Shown: one piece after another, positions 26,569-35,326 of the stretch | How positions within the stretch are numbered: position 1 is the first letter of the stretch | How the letters are laid out: each line of letters starts with the position of its first letter | NCBI GenBank assembly: GCA_964643355.1 | Contig: CAZXPW010000014.1 | Span: forward strand, 20,671-84,670 | Length of the DNA: 64,000 nucleotides | DNA from: FEN-1350 sp964643355 | GTDB taxonomy: Bacteria; Planctomycetota; Phycisphaerae; Sedimentisphaerales; Anaerohalosphaeraceae | Direction: 5' to 3' | Notes under the pieces: model-generated | The model's input: the letters and a program-made list of their open reading frames with translations, nothing else | The model's database searches: none | Told to the model about the DNA's origin: nothing | Made by a program: the position numbers and the translations under genes

Positions 26569-27384
26569 TCACTGCGACAACGGAAGCAGTTCCACTTTGC
26601 GGAATTCGACCGGATGGCTCTCGGCCTGCAGGGCGATATAACCCTCATGCAGCATCACGCCCAATTCGTTTTTCACCCGTTTGGCGTCGGCGTCGTTTAG
26701 GTCGAGCTGGGGCTGGCTGTATTCGAGGACCTTCTCGCCGTTGATGTAGTGGCGGATCGCGCCGTTGCCGTGGACCTCGACTTCGATGGTGACCCACTGA
26801 TCGCCGTGATAGGTCTTGGAGGTCGAGCTGTTGCAGTGCTGGGTCACAAGCTTGCCGTCCATGACGACATGCGTGCCGGGCGTGCAGAGATTGCCGGTGG
26901 ATCGTTCATCCTTGCCGTTGCCGCCGAGGAGCTGGACCTCGATGCAGACGGGGAAGCTCTGGTCTTTGGTCATCGTGGCGGGGGGTTGGCAATGGAGCAT
27001 CAGGCCGCTGTTGCGATAGGCCCAGCCCGGTCCCCCGGGCGTTTGTTCGCCGGTGAAGCGGTACTCGGCGCGAAGGCGGTAGTTGGAAAACTTATCCTTG
27101 TAGAACAGGTGGCCGAAACGGTCATCGAACTTCTCGTACTGATCGAAGGCCATCTTCATCACGCCGTCTTCGACGCGGAAGGTGTTGCCGAAATTGACGC
27201 CCAGATCGTACTTGGCGATCTTGGGCGTCCACCCGTCGAGGTTTTTGCCGTTGAAGAGCTGAATCCATGTTTCGCCGCCCTTGTCCGTCTGCGGCGAAAA
27301 ACATCCGGCCGTATATATGCCGAAAAGACAGACAAGAACAAACAACACGATCCTTTGGCTATGATTCCAAATCTTATTCTTCAT
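26569..27384 (-). CDS. DUF1080 domain lipoprotein
   Basis: A 271-residue lipoprotein: hydrophobic leader FVLVCLFGIYTAGC with the lipobox Cys, then one DUF1080 domain (3-keto-disaccharide hydrolase type, jelly-roll): WIQLFNGKNLDGWTPKI, FRVEDGVMKMAFDQY, FSNYRLRAEYRFTGEQ, GWAYRNSGLMLHCQ, FPVCIEVQLLGGN and HPVEFRKVELLPL. Compared with the DUF1080 half of the protein at 12110 it is a stand-alone copy with its own membrane anchor. GGGAG lies 9 bases upstream of the ATG. Convergent with the LamG gene with 26 bases between, no hairpin there. Confidence 0.83.
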   Translation of the reverse strand: MKNKIWNHSQRIVLFVLVCLFGIYTAGCFSPQTDKGGETWIQLFNGKNLDGWTPKIAKYDLGVNFGNTFRVEDGVMKMAFDQYEKFDDRFGHLFYKDKFSNYRLRAEYRFTGEQTPGGPGWAYRNSGLMLHCQPPATMTKDQSFPVCIEVQLLGGNGKDERSTGNLCTPGTHVVMDGKLVTQHCNSSTSKTYHGDQWVTIEVEVHGNGAIRHYINGEKVLEYSQPQLDLNDADAKRVKNELGVMLHEGYIALQAESHPVEFRKVELLPLSQ

Positions 27385-27509
27385 GGTCCCGACTCCCGAT
27401 AAGATTGAACGAAAAATCGCGTTTCTTGCCCTGCCATCATATGCTCCCGATACGAAATACGCAATCTCGTAATCCTATCGTTGCTGAGTTTTTCCGTTCA
27501 TCCGGGGGC

Positions 27510-27538
27510 TTGCAAAATGGTTCAATGAAAAGGATACT
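27510..27538 (+). promoter_or_regulatory. Candidate promoter of the small unknown gene at 27596
   Basis: TTGCAA (27510-27515) and GATACT (27533-27538), 17-base spacer, 57 bases upstream of the ATG. Confidence 0.4.
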
Positions 27539-27595
27539 GTTGCAATGGTAGGTTTCGACAATCAGGAATAACGACATGGTTGATTCAAGGGTCTG

Positions 27596-28033
27596 ATGAT
27601 GACAAAACACGCGGGTATGAAACGGCGGCTTCGTCAGCGAAAAGGGTACCTGACCGAGCAGATCGCCCGGCGAAAACTGAAGGCCCGCAGGGGCGGCATG
27701 GACGACATGGAAGATCGGATCATCGCCGAACACGAGGATATGCTGCAGAATATCGAATTCGCGTTGGTGAACCGATATCGGGAGGATCCTCGGATTGACG
27801 ACAGGGTCCTGGCCGAGGCGCTGACGGCGGCGATCCTGGATACCCGCCCTGTTTCCGATCTGGTTCTGAGCGTCAAGGAAGCGCTGAAAGCGATTCGCGG
27901 GATGCGGGAAGAGATTGCGGATCAGACCTGGATCGAATGTTTGCAGACGGTATTGCGGAGCGTCCGCCGGCACAGCCACTGTCACCGGGGGCAGCGCGAC
28001 TATATCGACTTTGTCAGCCCCTTCCTGCCGTAA
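27596..28033 (+). CDS. Small basic/alpha-helical protein of unknown function
   Basis: A 145-residue protein that I do not recognise. The N-terminus is strongly basic (MKRRLRQRKGYLTEQIARRKLKARRGG), the rest is predicted helical (EDRIIAEHEDMLQNIEFALVNRYRED, DDRVLAEALTAAILD, LVLSVKEALKAIRGMREEI) and it ends with a Cys/His-containing stretch SHCHRGQRDYIDFVSPFLP. No signal peptide or membrane segment. AAGGG precedes the ATG pair at 27596/27599. An opposite-strand frame covers part of the same region but has no recognisable product. It ends 18 bases from the convergent aldolase. Confidence 0.5.
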   Translation: MMTKHAGMKRRLRQRKGYLTEQIARRKLKARRGGMDDMEDRIIAEHEDMLQNIEFALVNRYREDPRIDDRVLAEALTAAILDTRPVSDLVLSVKEALKAIRGMREEIADQTWIECLQTVLRSVRRHSHCHRGQRDYIDFVSPFLP

Positions 28034-28051
28034 TCCGCAGAGCCAATCGGC

Positions 28052-28702
28052 TTAGGATTTTCCCGCGGCATGGAGAGTCGGCAGGACCTCCGGGGGCAGG
28101 GGGGTCGCGCCGGGTTGGGTCAACAAGATCCGGCAGGCCAGTTCGAAGAAGACGGCCTTCTGGATCGCGTCGTTGAAATCCCGGCCGCAGGTAACCAGGC
28201 CGTGATTCCGGAGGATGGCCATATCGTGGTCCCGCATCGCCTCGATCACCTTCTCGGCCAGCTCCTCGGTCCCGGGCATGAAATAGTCGATCACGGCCGG
28301 ATCGCCGACATAGACGGGCACCTCGATAATCACATTGTAGTCATAGGCCTTCGGGTCCCCGCAGGCGATGGCCGTGGCATAGGGGCTCTGAAAATGCAGC
28401 ACGACATTCATCTCCGGCCGCTGTTTTAGAATCCCCAGATGAAACCGCGTTTCGACGGTGGGCGTCTTGCCGTTGATGCACTGTTCCGAATCCAGCTCGC
28501 AGATCGCCACTTGCGATTCGTCCAGCTCGCCCAGCCACGACCGGCTGGCCGAGAGCAGCGCCCGGTTCTCCCCGATCCGCCACGACAGGTTGCCGCTGCT
28601 GCAGCGGATCAACCCGTATTTGGCCGCCTTGTGACAGGCGGCGATGAAGGCCTGAATCGTTTTGCCGTCCACGGCACCCGTATCCTGTTTTCGTTTCTTC
28701 AT
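28052..28702 (-). CDS. Class II aldolase/adducin family protein
   Basis: A 216-residue zinc-dependent aldolase-fold protein related to fuculose-phosphate aldolase and ribulose-phosphate epimerases: GLIRCSSGNLSWRI, then the acidic residue in TVETRFHLGIL, the zinc region VVLHFQSPYATAIACG, VPVYVGDPAVIDYFMPGTEELAEKV, and the third zinc His in AILRNHGLVTCG. In FucA the zinc motif is HxH; here it is His-Phe-Gln, so one ligand is Gln. I believe this is a subgroup feature but cannot confirm it here. The substrate is probably a sugar phosphate. The gene is transcribed alone, toward the unknown gene at 27596. Confidence 0.85.
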   Translation of the reverse strand: MKKRKQDTGAVDGKTIQAFIAACHKAAKYGLIRCSSGNLSWRIGENRALLSASRSWLGELDESQVAICELDSEQCINGKTPTVETRFHLGILKQRPEMNVVLHFQSPYATAIACGDPKAYDYNVIIEVPVYVGDPAVIDYFMPGTEELAEKVIEAMRDHDMAILRNHGLVTCGRDFNDAIQKAVFFELACRILLTQPGATPLPPEVLPTLHAAGKS

Positions 28703-28774
28703 GGTTCCTGACCCTGCCTTTGAAATCCTTTTCTCAGGCCATCAGAATAACAGAATCTCGTTTCCGTTCAAGAA

Positions 28775-28939
28775 TCACCTTGTATTCAATCCTGTTCTGA
28801 ATAAGACGGATTGCTCGCGCAAGATTGACAGGTACACGCGGCGGTCGTCATCGACGAAGAAGATATCCTGGCGGTTGTTGCCGCGCTGCGTGATGTGAAC
28901 CGGCACATCCGGGATCGCGATTCGGGCTGTTCTGGGCAT
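28775..28939 (-). pseudogene. Remnant of a REP-associated tyrosine transposase (RAYT, IS200-like)
   Basis: A 54-codon frame whose first ~46 residues are the N-terminus of the RAYT / Y1_Tnp family: MPRTARIAIPDVPVHITQRG followed by NNRQDIFFVDDDRRVYLSIL and REQS. The sequence then leaves the family and stops. The HxH metal motif and catalytic Tyr that should follow are missing, so this is a truncated relic about a third of the usual length. No REP-type repeats are seen around it. It occupies much of the gap between the aldolase and TatD genes. Confidence 0.75.
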
Positions 28940-29021
28940 AACAGATCATTTTAACGATGCCCCGTGAGCCGTCAAGACCAAATAATAGGTGACTGTCCCC
29001 TATTTCCTGATGGAAACGGGA

Positions 29022-29831
29022 TTATTCGGAAAGGGCGAAGAAGGATTGGCTGGTGCGGTTGACGGCTTCGGCGAAAGCGTCCGGGGACAGGCCATTGAGT
29101 TCGGCAAGTTTGCGGGCGGTGTGGACGAGCATAGCCGGCTGGCAGGGGCGGATGTGGCGGACGGGTTCGGGGCTGATGAAGGGGCAGTCGGTTTCGATCA
29201 TCATGCGGTCCAGCGGCACAATCGACGCGGCCTGGCGGGCGGTCTGGCCGTTTTTGAAAGTGACAATGCCGGTGAAGGAGGCGTACCACCCGCGGTCGAG
29301 GATGGCCTGCGTCTGATCGATGGGGCCGCCGTGGCAGTGGAAGACGACGCGGGGCAGGCGAGCGGAGAGTTCGTCGAGGATGGCGAAGGTATCGGCGAAG
29401 GCGTCGCGGCTGTGAACGACAACCGGCAGGCCGCGTTCGGCAGCCAGGGTCAGTTGGGCGCGGAAGACTTCGATCTGGCGATCTTTTGCGGAGAAGGTGT
29501 AGTGGTAATCCAAGCCGGTCTCGCCGATGGCAACTACTTTGTTTTCGCGGACCTGCTCGGCCAGAAGAGCCAGGTCGTCGTTGGAGGATTCGGAGGCGTG
29601 GTGCGGATGGATGCCGACGATGGCGAACATTCCCTCGAAGCGGGCGGCCAGTTCGATGGCTTTTCGATTGTGTTCGACATCGGTACCGACGGTGATCCAG
29701 CGGGTCACGCCCGCGGCGCGACTGTGGTCGAGAATGTCTTCGATCGGATCGTTATAGTCGGGGTAGGTCAGATGGGCATGGGTATCGATGAGGTTCATTT
29801 TCGATTTCCGATTTTCGATTTCGATTTTCAT
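29022..29831 (-). CDS. TatD family metal-dependent hydrolase
   Basis: A 258-269-residue TIM-barrel nuclease-type protein: LIDTHAHL (first metal His pair), VGIHPHHA, VVAIGETGLDYHY, VVVHSRDAF, VVFHCHGG and MMIETDCPFISPEPVR carry the expected ligands, including the terminal Asp. TatD members are 3'-5' exonucleases or D-aminoacyl-tRNA-related hydrolases. Two starts are possible: ATG 29831, which overlaps the HAD stop in an ATGA quartet, and ATG 29798, which begins directly with the family N-terminus MNLIDTHAHL. The bases between are a simple repeat of GAAAATCG words, giving an unusual IEIENRKSK lead. Last gene of the pcm-recG-ktrB-ktrA-HAD-TatD run. Confidence 0.9.
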   Translation of the reverse strand: MKIEIENRKSKMNLIDTHAHLTYPDYNDPIEDILDHSRAAGVTRWITVGTDVEHNRKAIELAARFEGMFAIVGIHPHHASESSNDDLALLAEQVRENKVVAIGETGLDYHYTFSAKDRQIEVFRAQLTLAAERGLPVVVHSRDAFADTFAILDELSARLPRVVFHCHGGPIDQTQAILDRGWYASFTGIVTFKNGQTARQAASIVPLDRMMIETDCPFISPEPVRHIRPCQPAMLVHTARKLAELNGLSPDAFAEAVNRTSQSFFALSE

Positions 29832-30700
29832 TCCTCTGGCGATAGGGGATTCAGGCCCGCATTTCGGAGGATGTAGCGGACGACGCTGTCGGAGTTGTTG
29901 TCGCCGATGATCTCGGCGGCGTGGCGCTTGAGGTCGTCGGTGGCGTTGGCGACGGCGACGGGGTGGCAGCCGGTCTGGAACATTTTGATATCGTTGAGGT
30001 TGTCGCCGAAGACGACGACTTGTTTGAGATCATAGCCGGCGGCTGCGGCGACGGTTCTGACGGCGCGGCTTTTGCAGGCGGATTTGTCGTGGATGGTCAG
30101 CCACCACCAGCCGGGGGAGTAGGGATTTTCGAAAAAGTGGCTCTCGAGGGAGTCGGCGAGACCGCCCTGGATTTGTTCGGCCAGGGGGAGGAGCTTCTGC
30201 CGAGTATCAATAACCGTAAAAGCGACAATCCGCGAGTCGAAGATCGAAGGGAACGACTCGACGGGCGTAAGGCGATTGTCATTCATGCCCTTGCGTTCGT
30301 TGTAGTACCATTCCATTCCGGGGTTGGCCAGCCGAGAATGATAGACGCGATCTCTTTGGCCGTCGAAGGCCGAGAGGATGGGGATCAGATGGAGGCGGTC
30401 GATATGGTCGTACACCGTTTCGACCCGGTCGCGCGGAATCGAGTTGATGACCTCATGGCGACCGGTGGCGTAGTCGGTGATAAAGGCGCCGTTGATCTCG
30501 ATGACGGGAAGGGACAGGGGCAAGTCGCCGAGGGTGTGACGAATGGAGACGATGGATCGGGCGCTGGCGACAGTGAAGGGAACGCCCGATTGAAGGAGGT
30601 GAATCAGGCCGCGGCGAGAAGTATCGGAAAGCCGGGCATTGTCGGCCAGCAGAGTTCCGTCGAGATCGGAGATATACAGACGCGGAGCGGGCCGAGCCAT
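29828..30700 (-). CDS. HAD superfamily Cof-type phosphatase
   Basis: A 290-residue HAD-IIB hydrolase: motif I YISDLDGTLL near the N-terminus, motif II TVASARS, the C2B cap with the GMEWYYNERKG region, the motif III Lys in the segment near SACKSRAVR, and motif IV VVFGDNLNDIKMF. Cof-type enzymes dephosphorylate sugar phosphates, FMN or similar; substrate not readable. Starts 8 bases after ktrA and overlaps the next gene by 4 bases, so it is within a tight operon. Confidence 0.9.
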   Translation of the reverse strand: MARPAPRLYISDLDGTLLADNARLSDTSRRGLIHLLQSGVPFTVASARSIVSIRHTLGDLPLSLPVIEINGAFITDYATGRHEVINSIPRDRVETVYDHIDRLHLIPILSAFDGQRDRVYHSRLANPGMEWYYNERKGMNDNRLTPVESFPSIFDSRIVAFTVIDTRQKLLPLAEQIQGGLADSLESHFFENPYSPGWWWLTIHDKSACKSRAVRTVAAAAGYDLKQVVVFGDNLNDIKMFQTGCHPVAVANATDDLKRHAAEIIGDNNSDSVVRYILRNAGLNPLSPEE

Positions 30701-30708
30701 AGGGCGGA

Positions 30709-31386
30709 TTATTCCTGCGGGAGCCGGGCGATATCGTTGTCGGCGCCGGCAATCATCAGGACATCGGAAGAATAGATGACCGTATCCGGCGTGGGGACGG
30801 TGATGGCGTCGTGGGTTTCGGCGCCGGCGGACTGGGCCCGCTGGATGGCAACGAGGTTGACATTGTATTTTTGACGGAGCTGAAGCTCCATGACGGTGCG
30901 GCCGTCAAAACTGGCGGGGGCATTGACACTGGCCAAGCTGTAACCGGGGGCGAAGGCGATTTTGTCGGAGATGTGGGGAGCGATGAGTTTGTAGGACCAG
31001 CGCTGAGCGGTTTCATTTTCGGGGTAGATGACTTCGGTGGCGCCGACGGCGGTCAGGACGCGGCCGGCGGTGACGGAGGCGGCGCGAGCGTAAATTTTGG
31101 GCACGCCGAGTTCTTTGAGATTGACGATGGTCATTACGGCGGATTCGAAGGCACTGCCGCCCTGGGCCATGCCGACGACGGCGGCATCGACTTTGTCCAC
31201 GCCCTGCGAACGCAAGGCGTCGATTTCGGTGCTGTCCATGCGTACGGCGTGGGCGACCATGTCGCGGATGTCCTCGACGGATTCGCGGTCGCGGTCGATG
31301 GCGATCACTTCGGCTCCGCTCATCGACAGGGCCATGGCCAGCTTGGTTCCGAATCGTCCCAATCCGATGACGGCGATGCGCTTCAT
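30709..31386 (-). CDS. ktrA: K+ uptake regulatory subunit (RCK/TrkA-N), KtrA-like
   Basis: A 225-residue soluble gating ring subunit. RCK_N: RIAVIGLGRFGTKLAMALSMSGAEVIAIDRD (GxGxxG nucleotide site), VGMAQGGSAFESAVMTIVNLKELGVPKIYARA; RCK_C from about residue 140: FAPGYSLASVNAPASFDGRTVMELQLRQKYNVNLVAI. One RCK pair is the KtrA form (TrkA of enterobacteria has two). It binds ATP/NAD(H) and in many bacteria c-di-AMP through RCK_C, notable because a diadenylate cyclase gene is 16 kb away. GAAGGA upstream; 25 bases after ktrB. Confidence 0.92.
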   Translation of the reverse strand: MKRIAVIGLGRFGTKLAMALSMSGAEVIAIDRDRESVEDIRDMVAHAVRMDSTEIDALRSQGVDKVDAAVVGMAQGGSAFESAVMTIVNLKELGVPKIYARAASVTAGRVLTAVGATEVIYPENETAQRWSYKLIAPHISDKIAFAPGYSLASVNAPASFDGRTVMELQLRQKYNVNLVAIQRAQSAGAETHDAITVPTPDTVIYSSDVLMIAGADNDIARLPQE

Positions 31387-31411
31387 GGTTCTATGTCCTT
31401 CCCGTACATGA

Positions 31412-33196
31412 TTACCCTACAATAAGCGGTTCCGATGGATATTCGTATTTGGCGATTTTCTGGTTGAAGGTCATGGCGGCCAGCAGCGACAACGGGCCCA
31501 GTCGGCCGATCAGCATGGTTACGATCAAAAGGATTTTCCCGGGATCGGAGAGTTTTGGGGTGATACCGGCGCTGAGGCCGACGGTTCCGATCGCGGAGAC
31601 GACCTCGAAATTCAGGTCGAACAGATCCAACCCTCTGCTTCGTTCGGTGATCGACAGGGCAAAAATGACCAGAAAAATGACGGATACATACAAGAGGACC
31701 ACGGTGACGGCCTTGCCGACGACGACGGGCCGGATCGCGCGGCGGAAGGCCTGGACCTGGGGATAGCGACGGAAAGCCGAATAGACCACCAGAGTCAGCA
31801 CGGCCAGAGTAACGGTCTTGATGCCGCCGGCGGCCGAGCCGGGCGAACCGCCGACGAACATCAACAGTATCATCAGCAATTTGCTGGCATCGGACAGAGA
31901 AGAGATATCGACGGTATTGAAACCGGCCGTCCGGGTTGTGACCGACTGGAAGAAGGCATTCTTGACGGAGTAATCGGCGGATGAATTCGGAGAGCAATAC
32001 TCAAAAAGCATCAAAGCTGCCATGCCCACGAGGATCAAGACACCGCTGGTGAACAGCACCAGCTTGGTCTGAAGCTGGAGACGCGACGGGTGGGCGACTT
32101 CGAGCAGATTCACCGAACAATTCCGGCGGCGGATCCACGAACACAGGCGGACCCACGCGACCTGGGCGAGGTTTTCCAGCACATTAAAACCCAGACCGCC
32201 GAGAATAATCAGGGGCGCAATGACGGCATAGACCTGCCAGCAATGAGTGTAATCCATCAAGCTGCGGCTGGACAGGGAAAAGCCCGCGTTACAAAAAGCG
32301 CTGATCGAATGGAACAAACTGGCGAACCAGATATTCTGCTCGCCGGCTTTTTCGGCGGGAATCGCATCCCACATGGGCAAGAGCATTGCGGCCCCGATCA
32401 GCTCAATGATCAGGGTCGTCAGAAAAATGAAGCCGATGCTGCGACCGATCCGGCCGACGGTCTGCGCACTGAGAAGGTCCTGCATGGCGACGGATTCTCG
32501 AACGCTGAGAGCCTGCCGCAGCAGCAGGGCCATAACGACGCCGAAGATGACGATACCCAGCCCTCCGAGCTGGATCAGGGTCATGATGACCGTCTGCCCC
32601 ATGAGGGTAAAGTCCGTTCCGGTCTCTTTGACGATCAGGCCGGTGACGCAGGTGGCGCTGGTGGCGGTGAAAAGGGCGTCAACGAAACTGAGCGTCTCAC
32701 AGGTATGGGCCTTGGGCAGCATCAACAGGCCGGCTCCGGACAGGATCAGGATCACGAACATACCAATCAGGACCCGCATCGGATTGTGGCCGGTGGCGGC
32801 CAGACCCACGAGGTTGCGGCAAAGTTTATCGACGACCTGATAGACCAGATACACGCCAAGCGAAGTAATGATCAGGCCGGGGGGATTGTCCGAGTGAAAG
32901 AGTTGGTTGGCCCCGAAGACGACGACCAGCAACACCAGCAACAAGGGTATTTCGATCCAGTAAATTTTAAAAAAATCCCGTTTGGAGGCGGCATTGACGA
33001 ACCGGACGGCCTTTTCAAAAAGGAAGATCCAAAAGGCCACGATTTGAATAATGTGAAGTTGACGGGAGGTTGTCCATGCGGGAATATCCGTCAAACCATA
33101 CAGAAAAATAAAAGTACTGATCACCACCACGCCGGTGAATACATTGACGGCGATAATAAACCGCTCCAACGAGTTGTTTTTGTATGCAATCTTCAC
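31412..33196 (-). CDS. ktrB: K+ transporter membrane subunit KtrB/TrkH
   Basis: A 594-residue transporter. Four MPM repeats each with a filter loop are visible: TATSATCVTGLIV, HSISAFCNAGFSL, SVTTRTAGFNTV and SAIGTVGLSAGIT. SPGSAAGGIKT is the intramembrane loop region of repeat III. The first ~125 residues add about four extra hydrophobic segments (FIIAVNVFTGVVVISTFIFL, IIQIVAFWIFLFEKAV, WIEIPLLLVLLVVVFG, LIITSLGVYLVYQVVD) not found in the ~450-residue KtrB of Firmicutes. The start is GTG at 33196 with a weak ribosome site. It is followed by ktrA and preceded by recG with a 68-base gap. Confidence 0.92.
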   Translation of the reverse strand: MKIAYKNNSLERFIIAVNVFTGVVVISTFIFLYGLTDIPAWTTSRQLHIIQIVAFWIFLFEKAVRFVNAASKRDFFKIYWIEIPLLLVLLVVVFGANQLFHSDNPPGLIITSLGVYLVYQVVDKLCRNLVGLAATGHNPMRVLIGMFVILILSGAGLLMLPKAHTCETLSFVDALFTATSATCVTGLIVKETGTDFTLMGQTVIMTLIQLGGLGIVIFGVVMALLLRQALSVRESVAMQDLLSAQTVGRIGRSIGFIFLTTLIIELIGAAMLLPMWDAIPAEKAGEQNIWFASLFHSISAFCNAGFSLSSRSLMDYTHCWQVYAVIAPLIILGGLGFNVLENLAQVAWVRLCSWIRRRNCSVNLLEVAHPSRLQLQTKLVLFTSGVLILVGMAALMLFEYCSPNSSADYSVKNAFFQSVTTRTAGFNTVDISSLSDASKLLMILLMFVGGSPGSAAGGIKTVTLAVLTLVVYSAFRRYPQVQAFRRAIRPVVVGKAVTVVLLYVSVIFLVIFALSITERSRGLDLFDLNFEVVSAIGTVGLSAGITPKLSDPGKILLIVTMLIGRLGPLSLLAAMTFNQKIAKYEYPSEPLIVG

Positions 33197-33264
33197 GGAT
33201 ACAGGATCTGGCCGGGGGCCATTGGTTAATCGTTATACCCGAACGGGAAAGAAGTTACAAGCGG

Positions 33265-35322
33265 TTACCCGACATCAACCAGGCCAAGGCGATCCCCGAA
33301 TTTCCCCAAAAGGGCCGATCGGAGGGTCAAATGCTCCGGGGCTGAGAGGGCGGGATCCCGTTCAATAAGTTCAAAGGCGTTCTTGCGGGCGAGCATGAGC
33401 AAATCGAAGTCGTCAACAATGTTGGCCAGTCTCAGGTCGGGCAGGCCATGTTGTCGGGTACTGAACAGTTCCCCGGGGCCGCGAAGACGCAAGTCATGTT
33501 CGGCGATCTCGAAACCATCGGTACTTCGCGTCATGATATCCAGACGGCTCAGAGCGGTCGGATCTTCGGTCTGGGCAAAGAGCAGGCAATAGGACTGGTT
33601 GGCCCCCCTGCCAATTCGGCCCCGAAGCTGGTGCAGCTGGGCCAGTCCGAATCGATCGGCGTTTTCAATGACCATAATGGTGGCGTTGGGAATATCGAGG
33701 CCGACTTCGATCAGGACGGTCGAGACCAGGACATCGATCTTTCCGGAGCGGAAACGATCCGTGATCCGTTGTTTTTCGGCGGATCTCATCCTGCCGTGAA
33801 GCAGTTCGACGCGATAATCGCGGAAGGTGTCGCGGCGAAGGGATTCGAATTCCCGCGTGGCGGTTTTGATCAGGGCGTCTTCTTCGGCGTCGATGCGGGG
33901 ATAGACAAAGTAGGCCTGGCGACCGGCGCGGAGGCGCTGGCGGATAAAGTCCCAGGCGGCGCCGCGTTTGTGGGGCTGGACCCATCGGGTGATGATCTTT
34001 CCGCGGCCGGGCGGGGCGTTTCGGATGAAGGAGACATCCAGATCGCCAAAGGCCGTCATGGCCAGTGTCCGCGGGATCGGCGTGGCAGTCATAACCAGGC
34101 AGTGGGGCGAAAACAATTTGCGAAGCCGGCCGCGCTGGCGGACGCCGAATTTGTGCTGTTCGTCGATGATCACCAGACCCAGTTCGCGGAAGGAGATATC
34201 TTCCTGGAGGAGGGCCACAGTCCCGACGACGATATCCACGGCGCCGTCGGAGATGCGGCCGAGCAGATCGGCCCGCTTTTTGCCGGTGATGCCGCCTGTG
34301 ATCAGCAATCGGCGAACGCGACTGCCGTGAAGATATCGTTCGATGCTCTGGAAGTGCTGGCTGGCCAGGATTTCGGTCGGGGCCATGATGGCCACCTGCG
34401 TTTTGTTGGCCACGGCCAGCAGGGCGGCATAGAGGGCAACGACGGTTTTGCCGGAGCCGACATCGCCCTGCAGGAGCCGGTTCATGGGGCGTGGCTGAGC
34501 CATGTCGGCGACAACCTCCTCGATGACCGCATCCTGATCGGCGGTGAGCAGGAACGGGAAGCGGCGGCGGATGCGGGTATTCATTTCATCGGAGCGGACC
34601 ATCGGCCGGGCGGCGAGATCATGTTGGACATGACGGCGCTTGACGGCCAGGCCGAGCTGCATGAGGAACAACTCGTCGAATTTCAGACGGCGACGGGCTC
34701 CGTTAAGATGCGACTCGTCAAGGGGGTCGTGAATCTGGCGATAGGCCTCGGCTCGGCCGATCAACTCGTTTTTCCGGAGGAACTCGGGCGGGTACCATTC
34801 CGCGATCATCTCAGAACTGTGAGCCACGAGCGGGCGAAGGATGCGGCGGATCTGGGGGCTGGAGATCTTGGCCGAGGCCGGATAAACGGCCCCGCCGAAG
34901 TCTTCGGGGTGGAACTCCTCGTTATCGCGGATGACGGTGAACCGCGGATTGGTGAATTGTTTGGCGTATTTATAGAGCGTGACTTTGCCGGAAACGACCA
35001 GTCGCAAGCCGGGTTCGAGCTGGTTGCGAAGGTAGCCGCCGTTGAACCAGATCACGCGACAAACGCCCGTATCGTCGGCGAGGGTGACCTCGAAAAGCTG
35101 CTTGCGGCGTGGGAGAAATTCCGTGGCGATGATCACACCCATCGCAGTGACGGATTCATCGGGACGAAGCCGGCCGATTTTGATGGGGGCCGGGAGAAAC
35201 TGCCAATCGCGAGGGAAATAATCCAGAAGATCCCGCAGCGTATGCACGCCCAGTTCGGCCAGGGCCTCGGCCCGGCCGGGTCCGACGCCTTTGAGATACT
35301 GCACGGCCATCGAAAGGTCCAT
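33265..35322 (-). CDS. recG: ATP-dependent DNA helicase RecG
   Basis: A 685-residue branch-migrating helicase that rescues stalled forks. The N-terminal wedge/OB region starts VQYLKGVGPGRAEALAELGV with HTLRDLLDYFPRDW; motor motifs are LLQGDVGSGKTVVAL (Walker A near 286), APTEILASQH, IIDEQHKFGVRQR (near 384), MTATPIPRTL, VHP-like VEVGLDIPNATIMVIE and QLRGRIGRG. The ATG at 35322 is chosen: GGGAG lies 7 bases upstream, and it starts 4 bases after the pcm stop. A longer frame beginning at 35421 would overlap pcm by 95 bases with a Ser/Ala-rich lead and is unlikely. Confidence 0.95.
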   Translation of the reverse strand: MDLSMAVQYLKGVGPGRAEALAELGVHTLRDLLDYFPRDWQFLPAPIKIGRLRPDESVTAMGVIIATEFLPRRKQLFEVTLADDTGVCRVIWFNGGYLRNQLEPGLRLVVSGKVTLYKYAKQFTNPRFTVIRDNEEFHPEDFGGAVYPASAKISSPQIRRILRPLVAHSSEMIAEWYPPEFLRKNELIGRAEAYRQIHDPLDESHLNGARRRLKFDELFLMQLGLAVKRRHVQHDLAARPMVRSDEMNTRIRRRFPFLLTADQDAVIEEVVADMAQPRPMNRLLQGDVGSGKTVVALYAALLAVANKTQVAIMAPTEILASQHFQSIERYLHGSRVRRLLITGGITGKKRADLLGRISDGAVDIVVGTVALLQEDISFRELGLVIIDEQHKFGVRQRGRLRKLFSPHCLVMTATPIPRTLAMTAFGDLDVSFIRNAPPGRGKIITRWVQPHKRGAAWDFIRQRLRAGRQAYFVYPRIDAEEDALIKTATREFESLRRDTFRDYRVELLHGRMRSAEKQRITDRFRSGKIDVLVSTVLIEVGLDIPNATIMVIENADRFGLAQLHQLRGRIGRGANQSYCLLFAQTEDPTALSRLDIMTRSTDGFEIAEHDLRLRGPGELFSTRQHGLPDLRLANIVDDFDLLMLARKNAFELIERDPALSAPEHLTLRSALLGKFGDRLGLVDVG

Positions 35323-35326
35323 GAGA

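Noticed and set aside
27437..27985. Minus-strand frame opposite the small unknown gene at 27596
   Set aside because: The plus-strand frame has a promoter and ribosome site and ends with a coherent C-terminus; the opposite one has none of these. Not fully excluded.
29796..29831. Short GAAAATCG-type tandem words as a possible functional repeat
   Set aside because: Only about four imperfect copies at the junction of two genes; too short to call a repeat element.
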